The notes: generated by a model not told the origin, from the letters alone. 64,000 bases of DNA from Pseudomonadota bacterium (GCA_023417315.1 JAEZFW010000069.1:62001-126000); one strand, 5' to 3'. Numbered from the stretch's first letter, positions 42,995 to 51,065 are shown. Translations and numbers: made by a program.

Positions 42995-44230
42995 GATGAC
43001 GATGAGCTCCGCCCTCAACGCTCCCGCCTCTTTCAACGCTTCGAGGATCGCGACCAGGTCGCCTGGAGCGGCGCCGACCTGATTGACCGCGCGGACGATT
43101 TCATCGAGGTTCACACCGGCGTTGAAAACGAACATGCGTGCCTCAGGTTGTTCGACTTGGATCTCCGATCGCGCGGTGACGACCGTTTCGCCTTGAGAGA
43201 GAGGATTCGGTTGGCTCACATCGGCGCGCTCGGTGATCGTCACAGAGAGCGACCCATGTGCGACGGCCGCAGGCGTCACTTTCACGGCTGAGCCGATGAC
43301 CACCGTGCCCGTCCGCGAATTCACGATGACGCGCGCCGGTGCTTCGCCGGGTTGAATCTCGATCGCTTCGAGTGTCGAGAGATAAGCAATGCGTTGGCTC
43401 GCATCGACCGGGGCTTGCACGCGAACCGAAACTGCATCCATCGCACGCGCGGTATCCGGACCCAGCAACGCATTGATGCCATCGGTCAATCGCGCCGCGG
43501 TCGTGAAGTCAGGCGTGTTGAGGTTGAGCACGATATATGGCTCCGTCGCGAAATTCGTCGGTACGGCGCGCTCGACCGTCGCGCCGTTGGGCACACGGCC
43601 AGAGCTCGGCACATTCAGCGCAATACGCGAGCCGTCCTTCCCGGAGACCCCAAAGCCGCTCACAACGAGGCTGCCCTGACCGATCGCATACACCTCGCCG
43701 TCGATTCCGCGAAGCGGTGTCATCAACAAGCTGCCGCCGCGCAAGCTCGTGGCATTGCCGATCGAATCGACCGTGATGTCGATCGTTTGGCCTGGCTTGG
43801 AGAACGGTGGCAAGTCTGCGCGAACTGTCACGGCAGCGACGTTCTTGAGCTGCGGGTTCACGTTCGCAGGGATGGTCACGCCGAACTTCGCGAGCATGTT
43901 GCGAATACTCTGAATCGTGAACGGTGCTTGGCTCGTTTGGTCTCCCGTGCCATCGAGGCCGACGACAAGGCCGTAGCCAATGAGTTGGTTCCCGCGCACG
44001 CCGGCGACTGTTGCGAGATCCTTCACGCGCTCCGCGTGCGCGCTGCTGGAGGTCAGCATCATGATCATGAGTACGAGGCCGGCGAGTGCTGTCAGCGCGC
44101 ATAAGGCCATCGCCGCGCGCAGGGCTGCGAATGCGGCCGCCGAGCACGTAGGCTGTAGGCTGTAGGCTGTGGCGAGAGGTGCCTCGCCTGTAGCGATCGC
44201 CTGCACCTTCTTTGTTAGTTCTAAGAACAC
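42992..44230 (-). CDS. flgI: Flagellar P-ring protein FlgI
   Basis: The mature protein (AERVKDLATVAGVRGNQLIG onward, about 347 residues) is a full FlgI with GYGLVVGLDGTGDQTSQAPF and NPQLKNVAAVTVRADLP. The start is unsure. GTG 44230 has AGGA 8 nt upstream but gives a 66-residue leader containing ATAYSLQPT, encoded by GTAGGCT words. ATG 44110 gives a short signal peptide (MALCALTALAGLVLMIMML) without a basic n-region or ribosome site. I use 44230. FlgI forms the periplasmic bushing of the rod. Confidence 0.9.
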   Translation of the reverse strand: MFLELTKKVQAIATGEAPLATAYSLQPTCSAAAFAALRAAMALCALTALAGLVLMIMMLTSSSAHAERVKDLATVAGVRGNQLIGYGLVVGLDGTGDQTSQAPFTIQSIRNMLAKFGVTIPANVNPQLKNVAAVTVRADLPPFSKPGQTIDITVDSIGNATSLRGGSLLMTPLRGIDGEVYAIGQGSLVVSGFGVSGKDGSRIALNVPSSGRVPNGATVERAVPTNFATEPYIVLNLNTPDFTTAARLTDGINALLGPDTARAMDAVSVRVQAPVDASQRIAYLSTLEAIEIQPGEAPARVIVNSRTGTVVIGSAVKVTPAAVAHGSLSVTITERADVSQPNPLSQGETVVTARSEIQVEQPEARMFVFNAGVNLDEIVRAVNQVGAAPGDLVAILEALKEAGALRAELIVI

Positions 44231-44284
44231 GATTCGTTTCCTATTGCGCTTTTTTGTTTCCGGCTACAGCCTACGGTCTACAGC
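44147..44284. repeat. Word hairpin, GTAGGCT family, at the flgI start
   Basis: Left arm 44147-44171 (three GTAGGCT words) ends at GTGGCGAGAGG; right arm 44261-44284 (CTGTAGACCGTAGGCTGTAG on the minus strand) ends at AGCCGGAAAC. The putative flgI GTG start and ribosome site lie in the loop. The flgH stop is 5 nt away. Confidence 0.8.
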
Positions 44285-44289
44285 CGCTC

Positions 44290-44982
44290 TTAGAACGGCA
44301 TCCAAGGCAGGTTGAAGAACCGCGCCAAGATTCCGGGTGTGTTCGCATCGGCGAGAGCGCCCTTCGCACCGTAGGAAATCTGCGCATCAGCGACCCTCAG
44401 CGACGAAACGGAATTGTCCGGGTCGATATCGATCGGCCTGACGATGCCTTGTATCCGGACATACTCTTTCCCTTGATTGATCGCGATCCACTTCTGACCG
44501 CGCACTAACAGATTGCCGTTCGGTAGACGCTGCGCGACGGTCACGGTGATGTCGCCCTGCAATCGATTGCTCTGGCTGCTTGCGCCTTGACCATCGAACT
44601 CGGTCTCGTTTTCGACGCTCATCGAGAGGATCTCGGTCCCGTTGTGCGTGACCGGCCGTCCCGCGATGATCGGTCCTGGCAGATCGGCTGACGTCGACTT
44701 CTTCGTCGTCGTGCTAGAGCTCTTCGAAGCATTCGTGCTCTCGTTCAAGCGAATGGTGAGCGTATCGCCAACGCGCCGCGCTACAGAGTTCTCGAACAAC
44801 GCGATGTCAGTGCCTGCTTGGTAGATCGCACCATTCCCCTGCGTCGCGACCGGCGGCGGCTCCGGCCATGTAGCCGAGTAATCAGGCTCGGGGGGAGCAC
44901 TTACGCAACCAGCCATCGTGCAGACTACGATGGCCGTGAACAGCGAACGGCGAACGGCAGACGGTGCAAGAGCGTGCCGCAT
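44290..44982 (-). CDS. flgH: Flagellar L-ring lipoprotein FlgH
   Basis: About 230 residues from ATG 44982 with GAGGA 8 nt upstream. The lipoprotein signal is short: RRSLFTAIVVCTMAGC with the lipobox Cys. The mature part has GAIYQAGTDIALFENSVARR, GDTLTIRLNESTNASKSSS and LPNGNLLVRGQKWIAINQGK. The signal n-region PSAVRRSLFT is encoded by GAACGGC words, so this signal is built partly from repeat DNA. In-frame codons up to 45096 are word array and not used here. Confidence 0.93.
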   Translation of the reverse strand: MRHALAPSAVRRSLFTAIVVCTMAGCVSAPPEPDYSATWPEPPPVATQGNGAIYQAGTDIALFENSVARRVGDTLTIRLNESTNASKSSSTTTKKSTSADLPGPIIAGRPVTHNGTEILSMSVENETEFDGQGASSQSNRLQGDITVTVAQRLPNGNLLVRGQKWIAINQGKEYVRIQGIVRPIDIDPDNSVSSLRVADAQISYGAKGALADANTPGILARFFNLPWMPF

Positions 44983-45146
44983 AGGCACGTCCTCAGCTCG
45001 CGCCTCTCTCGTGAGGAGAGCATGAGCGTCAGCTTCTGCGGGCAAGCTTAGACCGCCTTCGAGATCTGCCTTCGTCACTTTCGTCACTTTCGTCACTTAC
45101 ATCACCTCTATCACTCACCGTCCGCCGTTCGCCGTCCGCCGTTCAC
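44936..45146. repeat. Word hairpin, GAACGGC family, spanning the flgH start
   Basis: The 31-nt arms 44936-44966 and 45116-45146 are inverted copies matching 28 of 31 positions; all three differences are A/G. The left arm codes the FlgH signal n-region. The right arm begins at the flgG stop codon. The loop holds the flgH ribosome site and, at 45064-45115, an extra GTGACGAAA word array. Confidence 0.9.
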
Positions 45147-45931
45147 TACAGTTGATTGGTGACGTACTCCAACATCTGATCCGTAGTCGAAATTGCCTTC
45201 GAGTTCATTTCGTATGCGCGCTGGGTCTCGATCATGTTCACGAGCTCCTCGACGACATTGACGTTCGAGCTCTCGAGCGAACCCTGCACGAGCAAGCCCA
45301 GACCGTTCAGTCCAGGCGTGCCGGTCTGTGCCGGACCGCTTGCAGCGGATTCGAGCAGCATGTTCTCGCCGCGCGGCTGCAGGCCGGCGGGATTGACGAA
45401 GTCGACGAGTTGCAGCGATCCGACCTGTGTCGGCGATGCTTGACCTGCGAGCTGCACACTGACGACGCCGTCTGCACCAATCGTCACGGATTGGGCGCCG
45501 TCCGGAATATTGATGCCGGGTTGCACCGCGAAGCCGCTCGATGTCACGAGCTCGCCCTGCGCGCTCACTTTGAAGCTGCCGTCGCGCGTGTAAGCCATCG
45601 TGCCGTCCGGCATTAGAATCTGAAAGAAGCCACGGCCATTCACCGCAACGTCGAGCGCATTGCCCGTTTGCGTGAGATTGCCTTGCGTGTACATTTTCTC
45701 GGTGGCGACCACGCGCACGCCGGTGCCGAGGTGTAGTCCCGTCGGCAACTGAGTGTCTTGCGATGTCGAGGCGCCGACCTGACGCGCGTTCTGATAGAGC
45801 AGATCTTCGAACACCGCACGGCCTTTCTTGTAGCCATTGGTGTTGACGTTCGCGAGATTGTTCGAGGTGACCGTCATGCGCGTTTGTTGCGCATCCAGAC
45901 CAGTCTTAGCAGCCCAAAGAGCGGGGTTCAT
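45146..45931 (-). CDS. flgG: Distal rod protein FlgG
   Basis: 261 residues from ATG 45931 (MNPALWAAKTGLDAQQTRM). The rod motif is TVTSNNLANVNTNGYKKGRA and the C-terminal helix reads NVVEELVNMIETQRAYEMNS. It forms the long distal rod that runs through the P and L rings. Ten codons upstream in frame come from the next word repeat. Confidence 0.96.
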   Translation of the reverse strand: MNPALWAAKTGLDAQQTRMTVTSNNLANVNTNGYKKGRAVFEDLLYQNARQVGASTSQDTQLPTGLHLGTGVRVVATEKMYTQGNLTQTGNALDVAVNGRGFFQILMPDGTMAYTRDGSFKVSAQGELVTSSGFAVQPGINIPDGAQSVTIGADGVVSVQLAGQASPTQVGSLQLVDFVNPAGLQPRGENMLLESAASGPAQTGTPGLNGLGLLVQGSLESSNVNVVEELVNMIETQRAYEMNSKAISTTDQMLEYVTNQL

Positions 45932-45947
45932 GCAGGATCTCCTATTA

Positions 45948-46083
45948 GGCCAACTGGCCAACTGGCCCCTGGCAAGCTGGCCAGAACGAGTGGGTGAAGA
46001 CCTCTCCCACCGGAGAGGCAGCGACCGCGCGTGGCGCGGTCGATTGCGGGCTAGGTGCCAGTTGGCCAGTTAGCCGGTTGGCC
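45948..46083. repeat. Word hairpin, ACTGGCC family, between flgF and flgG
   Basis: Left arm 45948-45985 ends at CTGGCCAGAACG; right arm 46046-46083 (GGCCAACCGGCTAACTGGCC) ends at CACCTAGCCCG. The loop has CTCTCCCACCGGAGAGG and CGACCGCGCGTGGCGCGGTCG hairpins. Confidence 0.85.
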
Positions 46084-46093
46084 GAAGACATCC

Positions 46094-46834
46094 TCATGTC
46101 GTCCTCAAGAGTTGCGCTGCCGTCGCGGCATTCTCTTCCGCAGTCCGCATTGCTTTGACTTGCAAGTCGAAGTGACGCGCGAGCTCGATCATGTTCACCA
46201 TCGCATCCGCGATGTTCACGTTGCTCGACTCGAGCACTCCGGAAGCAAGGCGGACATTGGCATCCGGTGCGGCATCGGTGCCGTCTTGTGTGCGGAACAA
46301 ACCATCATCGCCGCGTACGAGCGACTCGGCCGGCGGATTCACGAGCTTGATTCGACCGACGAGCGCCGTCGTTTCAGGTCCTTGACCGAGCGGCACGATG
46401 GAGATCGTCCCGTCGGCGCCCACTGCGATCGACGAGTGCGGCGGCACCATCAAAGGGCCTGCATCGCCGAGCACGAGATGCCCAGCGCCATTCATCAGCA
46501 TGCCGCTCGGATCGACTCGCAAGTCGCCTGCACGCGTGTACGCCTCGCGCCCGTCCGGCCCTTGCACAGCGATCCAACCTGGGCCATTGATGCCGACATC
46601 GAGTTCGCGCCCCGTCGCCGTCAACGCGCCTTGGGTCTGATCCCAGCCAGTCGTGGAGTTCGTCGCGTACACGCGCGACGCATGACCCGAGCCCGCCACC
46701 GCCCGACTCTGAAATGCGTTCAGATCCGCGCGAAAGCCAGTCGTGCTCGCATTCGCGAGGTTATGGTTGTTCACGGTCTGCGCACGCAAAGTCTCCTTCG
46801 CGCCGGACATGGAGATGTAGAGGAAGCGGTCCAT
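46094..46834 (-). CDS. flgF: Proximal rod protein FlgF
   Basis: 246 residues from ATG 46834 (MDRFLYISMSGAKETLRAQ). NNHNLANASTTGFRADLNA is the rod motif, and SSNVNIADAMVNMIELARHF the C-terminal helix. It lies between flgE and flgG, with a compact word hairpin just upstream. Confidence 0.95.
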   Translation of the reverse strand: MDRFLYISMSGAKETLRAQTVNNHNLANASTTGFRADLNAFQSRAVAGSGHASRVYATNSTTGWDQTQGALTATGRELDVGINGPGWIAVQGPDGREAYTRAGDLRVDPSGMLMNGAGHLVLGDAGPLMVPPHSSIAVGADGTISIVPLGQGPETTALVGRIKLVNPPAESLVRGDDGLFRTQDGTDAAPDANVRLASGVLESSNVNIADAMVNMIELARHFDLQVKAMRTAEENAATAAQLLRTT

Positions 46835-46844
46835 GGATCTTGGC

Positions 46845-46897
46845 TCACTGGCCACTGGCCAACCGGTCTCTGGCCAGAAGCCAGTGGCCAGTTGGCC
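46845..46897. repeat. Compact word hairpin, ACTGGCC family, between flgE and flgF
   Basis: Left arm 46845-46866 (CACTGGCCACTGGCCAACCGG) and right arm 46867-46897 with almost no loop, the smallest element of this family here. CTCTGGCCAGAAG lies at its centre. Confidence 0.8.
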
Positions 46898-46905
46898 TAT
46901 TCGCC

Positions 46906-48123
46906 TTATCTGATGTTGATGATGGTTTGCGTGATGGCATCGGCCGTCGAGATCATCTGCGCGTTCGCTTGGAAGTTGCGTTGCGCGGTGATCATGTTGA
47001 CGAGCTGTTCAGTGATATCGACGTTCGAAGCTTCTAGAGCGCCGGACTGAATCAAGCCGAATCCCGAATTGCCGGCTTGACCGCGCACGGCCTGACCCGA
47101 GCTGAAGGTCTCTGCCCACATGGTGTCACCGAGCTGCTGCAAGCCCTGGGGATTCGAGAAGTTCGCGATCGCGACCTGACCGAGCGCGAGCGAGCGCCCG
47201 TTCGTGAAGCGCGCTTGCACGACGCCTGTCGAGTCGATGTCGATTCCGATCAAACGGCCCGTCGTATAGCCGTCCTGAGTGACGGCGTTGACGTTGAACG
47301 TATCCCCATACTGAGTCGTGCGCGAGAAATCGAACGTGATGCTCATGTCTTCGGCGCCGGTCACCGAAGGATGTGTCCCGAAGTTGATCTCACCGGGAGA
47401 CGGCGTGAGCAGCGCGCCTGTGGTGGAATACGTCAGTGTCTGTGGCCCGCCGACGGGCGCCCCATCCATGTACAAGTGAGTTGTCCAGTCGTTCGTGCCG
47501 CTTCCCCGAACGAAGTAAAGCGTCCCCGTGTGTGCCGCACCCAGAGAGTCGTATGTCGTAAGTGAGGTCGCGTGGTTGTAGCTGTTGAGATCGGAGGGAT
47601 CGAACGTGCCGTTGGTCGGTGGCACCGCATTACCAGGAAGATTCAATATGAGCTCCGCTTCCGTCGTCGCGGACGGTGCGCTTTCGCTCGTGACGAGCTG
47701 GACGTCTGAGAGAGCGCCTGTATTGAAACTGCCGTTCTCCGTCGGGGGATAAGCCTGCAAGCGTTGGTTCTGACTGTTGACGACATAACCGTTGCGATCG
47801 ACCTGGAAAGCTCCGGCGCGCGTGTACGCCAGCGCGCCGCTATCGCTCAGGATGAAGAAGCCCTGCCCGCTCAGCGCAAGATCCAGGCTGCTGTCGGTAA
47901 AGTCGATATTCCCCTGCGCGAACTGCTGCGAGACGTTCGATACTCGCACGCCGTTCCCGATCGCCGCGGAGCTCACGCCCTGCGGAGATACTGAGAAGAG
48001 CTCCGCGAACTCGGCGCGCGAACCTTTGAAGCCTGCCGTAGCAGTATTCGCGATGTTGTTCGCAGTGACGGTCAAGTCTGCCTGCGCCGCATTCAAACCG
48101 CTCAAAGCTAGACGGAACGGCAT
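46906..48123 (-). CDS. flgE: Flagellar hook protein FlgE
   Basis: 405 residues. MPFRLALSGLNAAQADLTV and NNIANTATAGFKGSRAEFAE mark the N-terminus; the C-terminal helix is VDITEQLVNMITAQRNFQAN. Middle domains with the hook-surface signature YDSLGAAHTGTLYFVRGSG are present. It forms the universal joint of the flagellum. It is the last gene of the flgB-C-D-E run before flgF. Confidence 0.97.
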   Translation of the reverse strand: MPFRLALSGLNAAQADLTVTANNIANTATAGFKGSRAEFAELFSVSPQGVSSAAIGNGVRVSNVSQQFAQGNIDFTDSSLDLALSGQGFFILSDSGALAYTRAGAFQVDRNGYVVNSQNQRLQAYPPTENGSFNTGALSDVQLVTSESAPSATTEAELILNLPGNAVPPTNGTFDPSDLNSYNHATSLTTYDSLGAAHTGTLYFVRGSGTNDWTTHLYMDGAPVGGPQTLTYSTTGALLTPSPGEINFGTHPSVTGAEDMSITFDFSRTTQYGDTFNVNAVTQDGYTTGRLIGIDIDSTGVVQARFTNGRSLALGQVAIANFSNPQGLQQLGDTMWAETFSSGQAVRGQAGNSGFGLIQSGALEASNVDITEQLVNMITAQRNFQANAQMISTADAITQTIINIR

Positions 48124-48163
48124 GTGATGACTCCTGGTTAGTACCGTTGTGTTCTGCTGTTCG

Positions 48164-48832
48164 TTACATCACTCGTCGCACATCGCTCAGCGAGCGGGCC
48201 CCGAGTGTCGTCGTGTTCAAAGTGAGTCCGCGGCCGGCATCGATCGTGACGCTCGATACGCGGCTCGACATCAAGGTCTCGAGCGAGTAGCTGGCTCCGC
48301 CCACGTTCGCGACGGCTTCAAACGAGTACTCGCCTGCAGCGGCGCGCACGCCGGTGTCCGTCATCCCGTCCCACGAGAACTCTGTCAGTCCGTCGCTCGT
48401 CGGCATCGTTATCGTGCGCACGAGCTGACCTGAGGAATCGGTGATCTTGATCTGCACGGAAGCGGCGGCCTCGGGGATGTCGATTGCCCCGCCGATTGCG
48501 CCCTCCGTGGCCAGACTCGCCTCCTCGCTCGCAACGAGCACTTCACGGCCCACCATCGTTGCGCCATCGAGTACCTGCGACGCGCGCATCGACTCAGAGA
48601 GTGTTGCGAATGCACTCTGCATCTCCTGAATACCCGTCACGGTGCCGAATTGCGCGAGTTGTCCGAGAAATTGACTAGGGTCCATCGCCTTGAACGGATC
48701 CTGGTTCTTGAGCTGCGCGATCATGAGTTCGAGGAACTCCGCCTGACCGAGCTGATCCTTCTTCTTGATCTCACCCGAACGAGAGGACGCTCCGGCTCCC
48801 TGCGTGCTGTTGATGATGTCGGAGATGGACAT
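48164..48832 (-). CDS. flgD: Hook cap protein FlgD
   Basis: 222 residues. The N-terminal secreted region has QLGQAEFLELMIAQLKNQDP FKAMDPSQFLGQLAQFGTV, then a Tudor/fibronectin-like pair (SVQIKITDSSGQLVRTI, EFSWDGMTDTGVRAAAGEY). It caps the growing hook and is lost later. It lies between flgC and flgE. Confidence 0.95.
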   Translation of the reverse strand: MSISDIINSTQGAGASSRSGEIKKKDQLGQAEFLELMIAQLKNQDPFKAMDPSQFLGQLAQFGTVTGIQEMQSAFATLSESMRASQVLDGATMVGREVLVASEEASLATEGAIGGAIDIPEAAASVQIKITDSSGQLVRTITMPTSDGLTEFSWDGMTDTGVRAAAGEYSFEAVANVGGASYSLETLMSSRVSSVTIDAGRGLTLNTTTLGARSLSDVRRVM

Positions 48833-48851
48833 GTATGGCTCCGGCTGGCTG

Positions 48852-49022
48852 GGCTACTGGGCACTAGGTACTGGCCAGAGCGCTTCTCGCGAACGGGCGC
48901 GATGCAGCGCCACCCGCACACGGTTGCGCATGACTTTTCGCAAGCGCATGGCCGGTGTGCTCATCGTTGCGTTCTCTGCTCTGCCCTTCATCGTTTCTAT
49001 CACCTTCGTCACTTGCATCACC
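48852..49022. repeat. Chimeric word element: TACTGGG arm against GTGATGCAA arm (flgC-flgD)
   Basis: The left arm (GGGCTACTGGGCACTAGG, TACTGG) ends at GGCCAGAGCGC. The right arm about 48985-49022 is GTGATGCAA, GTGACGAAG, GTGATAGAA words and ends at GGGCAGAGCAGAG. The arms do not pair except at the boundary. It ends 5 nt from the flgC stop. Confidence 0.75.
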
Positions 49023-49027
49023 CGCTA

Positions 49028-49441
49028 CTACTGTCCTAGCCGCAAGGTCGCGAGCATCATCTCTTTGGCGGTATTCATCACTTCCACGTTGTTCTGATAC
49101 GAGCGCGAAGCGGAGATCATGTTGACCATCTCTTCGACGGTGTTGACGTTGGGCGCGTAGACGTAACCGTTCGCATCAGCGAGCGGATTACCAGGTTCGT
49201 ACCTCGCGCTCGGCGCTGCCTGGTTCTCGAGAATGCCGCGCACGTGCACGCCTGAAGTGGCTGCATTCGTGCCGAGCCCTGCCCGGATGGCCTCGAACAG
49301 CGGATGCTTTGCCTTGTAGACCTGATTCGGATCGCCGCTCACGCTGTCGGCGTTCGCGAGATTGCTTGCGGTCGTGTTGAGCCGCACAGACTGCGCGCTC
49401 ATCCCAGAGCCGGCGATATCGAAGATCTTGAAAGAGGACAT
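49028..49441 (-). CDS. flgC: Proximal rod protein FlgC
   Basis: 137 residues. MSSFKIFDIAGSGMSAQSV, NTTASNLANADSVSG at the start, VNTVEEMVNMISASRSYQNN at the end. It forms the proximal rod with FlgB and FlgF. It follows flgB at 16 nt. Confidence 0.96.
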   Translation of the reverse strand: MSSFKIFDIAGSGMSAQSVRLNTTASNLANADSVSGDPNQVYKAKHPLFEAIRAGLGTNAATSGVHVRGILENQAAPSARYEPGNPLADANGYVYAPNVNTVEEMVNMISASRSYQNNVEVMNTAKEMMLATLRLGQ

Positions 49442-49457
49442 ATGTGCTCGCCTCTAG

Positions 49458-49862
49458 TTATTGCCCGGTGATCGCGGTCATGAGGCCACGGAACTTGGAG
49501 CTGAGGAACTGCAGCGTGGCTTGATAGCGAACGCTGTTCTCTGCGAAGGCCGCTTGCTCGAGTTGCGTATCGACGGTGTTGCCGTCGAGCGCAGGCGCGA
49601 GCGGGACTCGATACTTCAGTTCTGGAGCAGCAGTGCCGTTAACACTCGAGGTTGGGATGTGGCCTGCCTTCGTCGTCGCGAGGTGCACGCCTCCACCGGA
49701 TCCGTTCGCTTGCGCGAGCGCACTCTTGAAGTCGATGTCGCGAGCTCGGTAGTTCGGCGTGTCGGCATTCGCGAGATTCGCGGCGAGCACTTCGGTGCGC
49801 TGCGAACGCAGCTTCAACGCTGTCGCGTGCACTCCGAGGTATGAATCGAGCTTCGTCGGCAT
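49458..49862 (-). CDS. flgB: Proximal rod protein FlgB
   Basis: 134 residues from ATG 49862 (MPTKLDSYLGVHATALKL) with GGAGG 6 nt upstream. The rod motif is LAANLANADTPNYRARDIDF. The open frame extends to 49916 but crosses the sigma-54 promoter, so the later start is right. First gene of the flg rod-hook operon. Confidence 0.96.
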   Translation of the reverse strand: MPTKLDSYLGVHATALKLRSQRTEVLAANLANADTPNYRARDIDFKSALAQANGSGGGVHLATTKAGHIPTSSVNGTAAPELKYRVPLAPALDGNTVDTQLEQAAFAENSVRYQATLQFLSSKFRGLMTAITGQ

Positions 49863-49871
49863 CGCTGCCTC

Positions 49872-49890
49872 CGTCAGAAAAATGTCTGAC
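49872..49890 (-). promoter_or_regulatory. Leader hairpin at the 5' end of the flgB message
   Basis: GTCAGA, 5-6 nt, TCTGAC (minus strand) sits between the predicted transcription start (about 49889) and the GGAGG ribosome site. The stem would be the first thing on the mRNA and could protect it or affect initiation. Confidence 0.5.
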
Positions 49891-49899
49891 AGAGGACAA

Positions 49900-49916
49900 A
49901 GCAAGCGGCATGCCAA
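49900..49916 (-). promoter_or_regulatory. Sigma-54 promoter of the flgB operon
   Basis: Minus strand TTGGCATG-CCGC-TTGCT: consensus TTGGCACG-N4-TTGCW with one mismatch and exact spacing. Start expected near 49889. Confidence 0.85.
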
Positions 49917-49921
49917 GCGAG

Positions 49922-50242
49922 GCTACTGGCCAGTTGGTCACTGGCTACTGGCCAGAAAGGGGTCGCACACCATGGAAAGGTGCGACGAACGTCACCTCAT
50001 GCGCGGGGGCAAGAACTTGCCGGCGGCAACTGCTCGGCTATCAATCTGCGTGTTTCTCCAGCGCTGCGTTCTGACACACACATATATATAGATCCATCTA
50101 TGGCACGAATCGCGCGCTTGCGATCGCTTGCACGCGACTGCTTCATGCGTCGCGCCACTGAGCTCTCGGCACGGGCATACGTGTAATGCGTCACATATTC
50201 GCTTCTTGCTCTGGCCAGTCCCCACTGGCCGGTTGGCCAGTG
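49922..50242. repeat. Word hairpin, ACTGGCC family, between divergent flgB and flgA
   Basis: Left arm 49922-49965 ends at CTGGCCAGAAAGG; right arm about 50204-50242 ends at CTGGCCAGAGC on the minus strand. The loop of about 240 nt is the longest seen and includes an ATATATAT stretch (50082-50089). The 437-nt gap 49863-50299 contains two sigma-54 promoters and this element, no gene. Confidence 0.75.
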
Positions 50243-50250
50243 GACCTTCC

Positions 50251-50267
50251 TTGGCATTCCCCTTGCT
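50251..50267 (+). promoter_or_regulatory. Sigma-54 promoter of flgA
   Basis: TTGGCATT-CCCC-TTGCT on the plus strand, exact GG-GC spacing, 1-2 mismatches to consensus. Start expected near 50278, 22 nt before flgA. With the flgB site it makes a divergent sigma-54 pair. Confidence 0.8.
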
Positions 50268-50299
50268 CTTCTCAAACAGCGTCAACCGAACGACGAGTG

Positions 50300-51028
50300 A
50301 TGAGTTTCGAAGTGAAGCAGATCGTTTTCATTTTGCTTGTGACTATGTGCAGCGGCGTCGCTGCGAAGGCGAACGCAAGCGCGCAGCTTCAAGGGACTGT
50401 GCAGACTCTCGAGTCGATCCAATCGGCCGCCGCAACCTTTGTGCGTGCGAACCTACCCAACGGCCCGGCCAAGCACTACGTCACCGCAGCCGCACTCGAC
50501 CCACGTCTGCGTTTGCACGCTTGCGCAGCGCCGCTCGAGGCGTTCTCGCCGCACTCGAACAGCTTGAACGCACGCGCGACGGTCGGCGTGCGTTGTTCCG
50601 CACCCGCGCCTTGGACATTGTATGTGCCAGTGACGATCGAGACGGAAGTATCCGTCCTCGTCCTGCGAAGAGCGCTTGCGCGCCGCGCGCGCGTAGCGCT
50701 CGCAGATGTCGAGCCGCAGGTGCGGCGCTTGCCTGGCAGTGCGGCCCACTTCATCACGGACACCGCGAGCTTGCAGGGACATCGGTTGCGCCGCGCCCTT
50801 CCAGCCGGCAGTGCTTTGACCGTGGATGCGCTCGCACCTGACATCCTGGTCCGTCGCGGGCAGCAAGTGACGTTGATCGCCGAGGCTGGCGGCGTGGAGA
50901 TTCGTGCGAAAGGTCAGGCGCTCTCCGAGGGCGGAGCTCAGGACCGAGTGCGCGTTCAGAATGTGACGTCGCTCAAGGTTGTCGAAGGAGTGGTTGAGAG
51001 CGACAGCGTCGTGCGAGTGGGACTTTGA
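50300..51028 (+). CDS. flgA: P-ring assembly chaperone FlgA
   Basis: 242 residues from ATG 50300 (MSFEVKQIVFILLVTMCSGV, a signal peptide ending near AKANA). The C-terminal SAF domain has LPAGSALTVDALAPDILVRR, VEIRAKGQALSEGGAQDRVR and NVTSLKVVEGVVESDSVVRV. It assists FlgI ring formation in the periplasm. Divergent from flgB, before flgM. The upstream in-frame codons overlap the word repeat and the promoter. Confidence 0.95.
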   Translation: MSFEVKQIVFILLVTMCSGVAAKANASAQLQGTVQTLESIQSAAATFVRANLPNGPAKHYVTAAALDPRLRLHACAAPLEAFSPHSNSLNARATVGVRCSAPAPWTLYVPVTIETEVSVLVLRRALARRARVALADVEPQVRRLPGSAAHFITDTASLQGHRLRRALPAGSALTVDALAPDILVRRGQQVTLIAEAGGVEIRAKGQALSEGGAQDRVRVQNVTSLKVVEGVVESDSVVRVGL

Positions 51029-51065
51029 TGAGCGGCCCGAATGGTGCGTCAGATTTGTGACGCTG

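Noticed and set aside
50128..50841. Plus-strand open frame of 237 codons over flgA
   Set aside because: Overlaps flgA in another frame; the flgA product is unmistakable.
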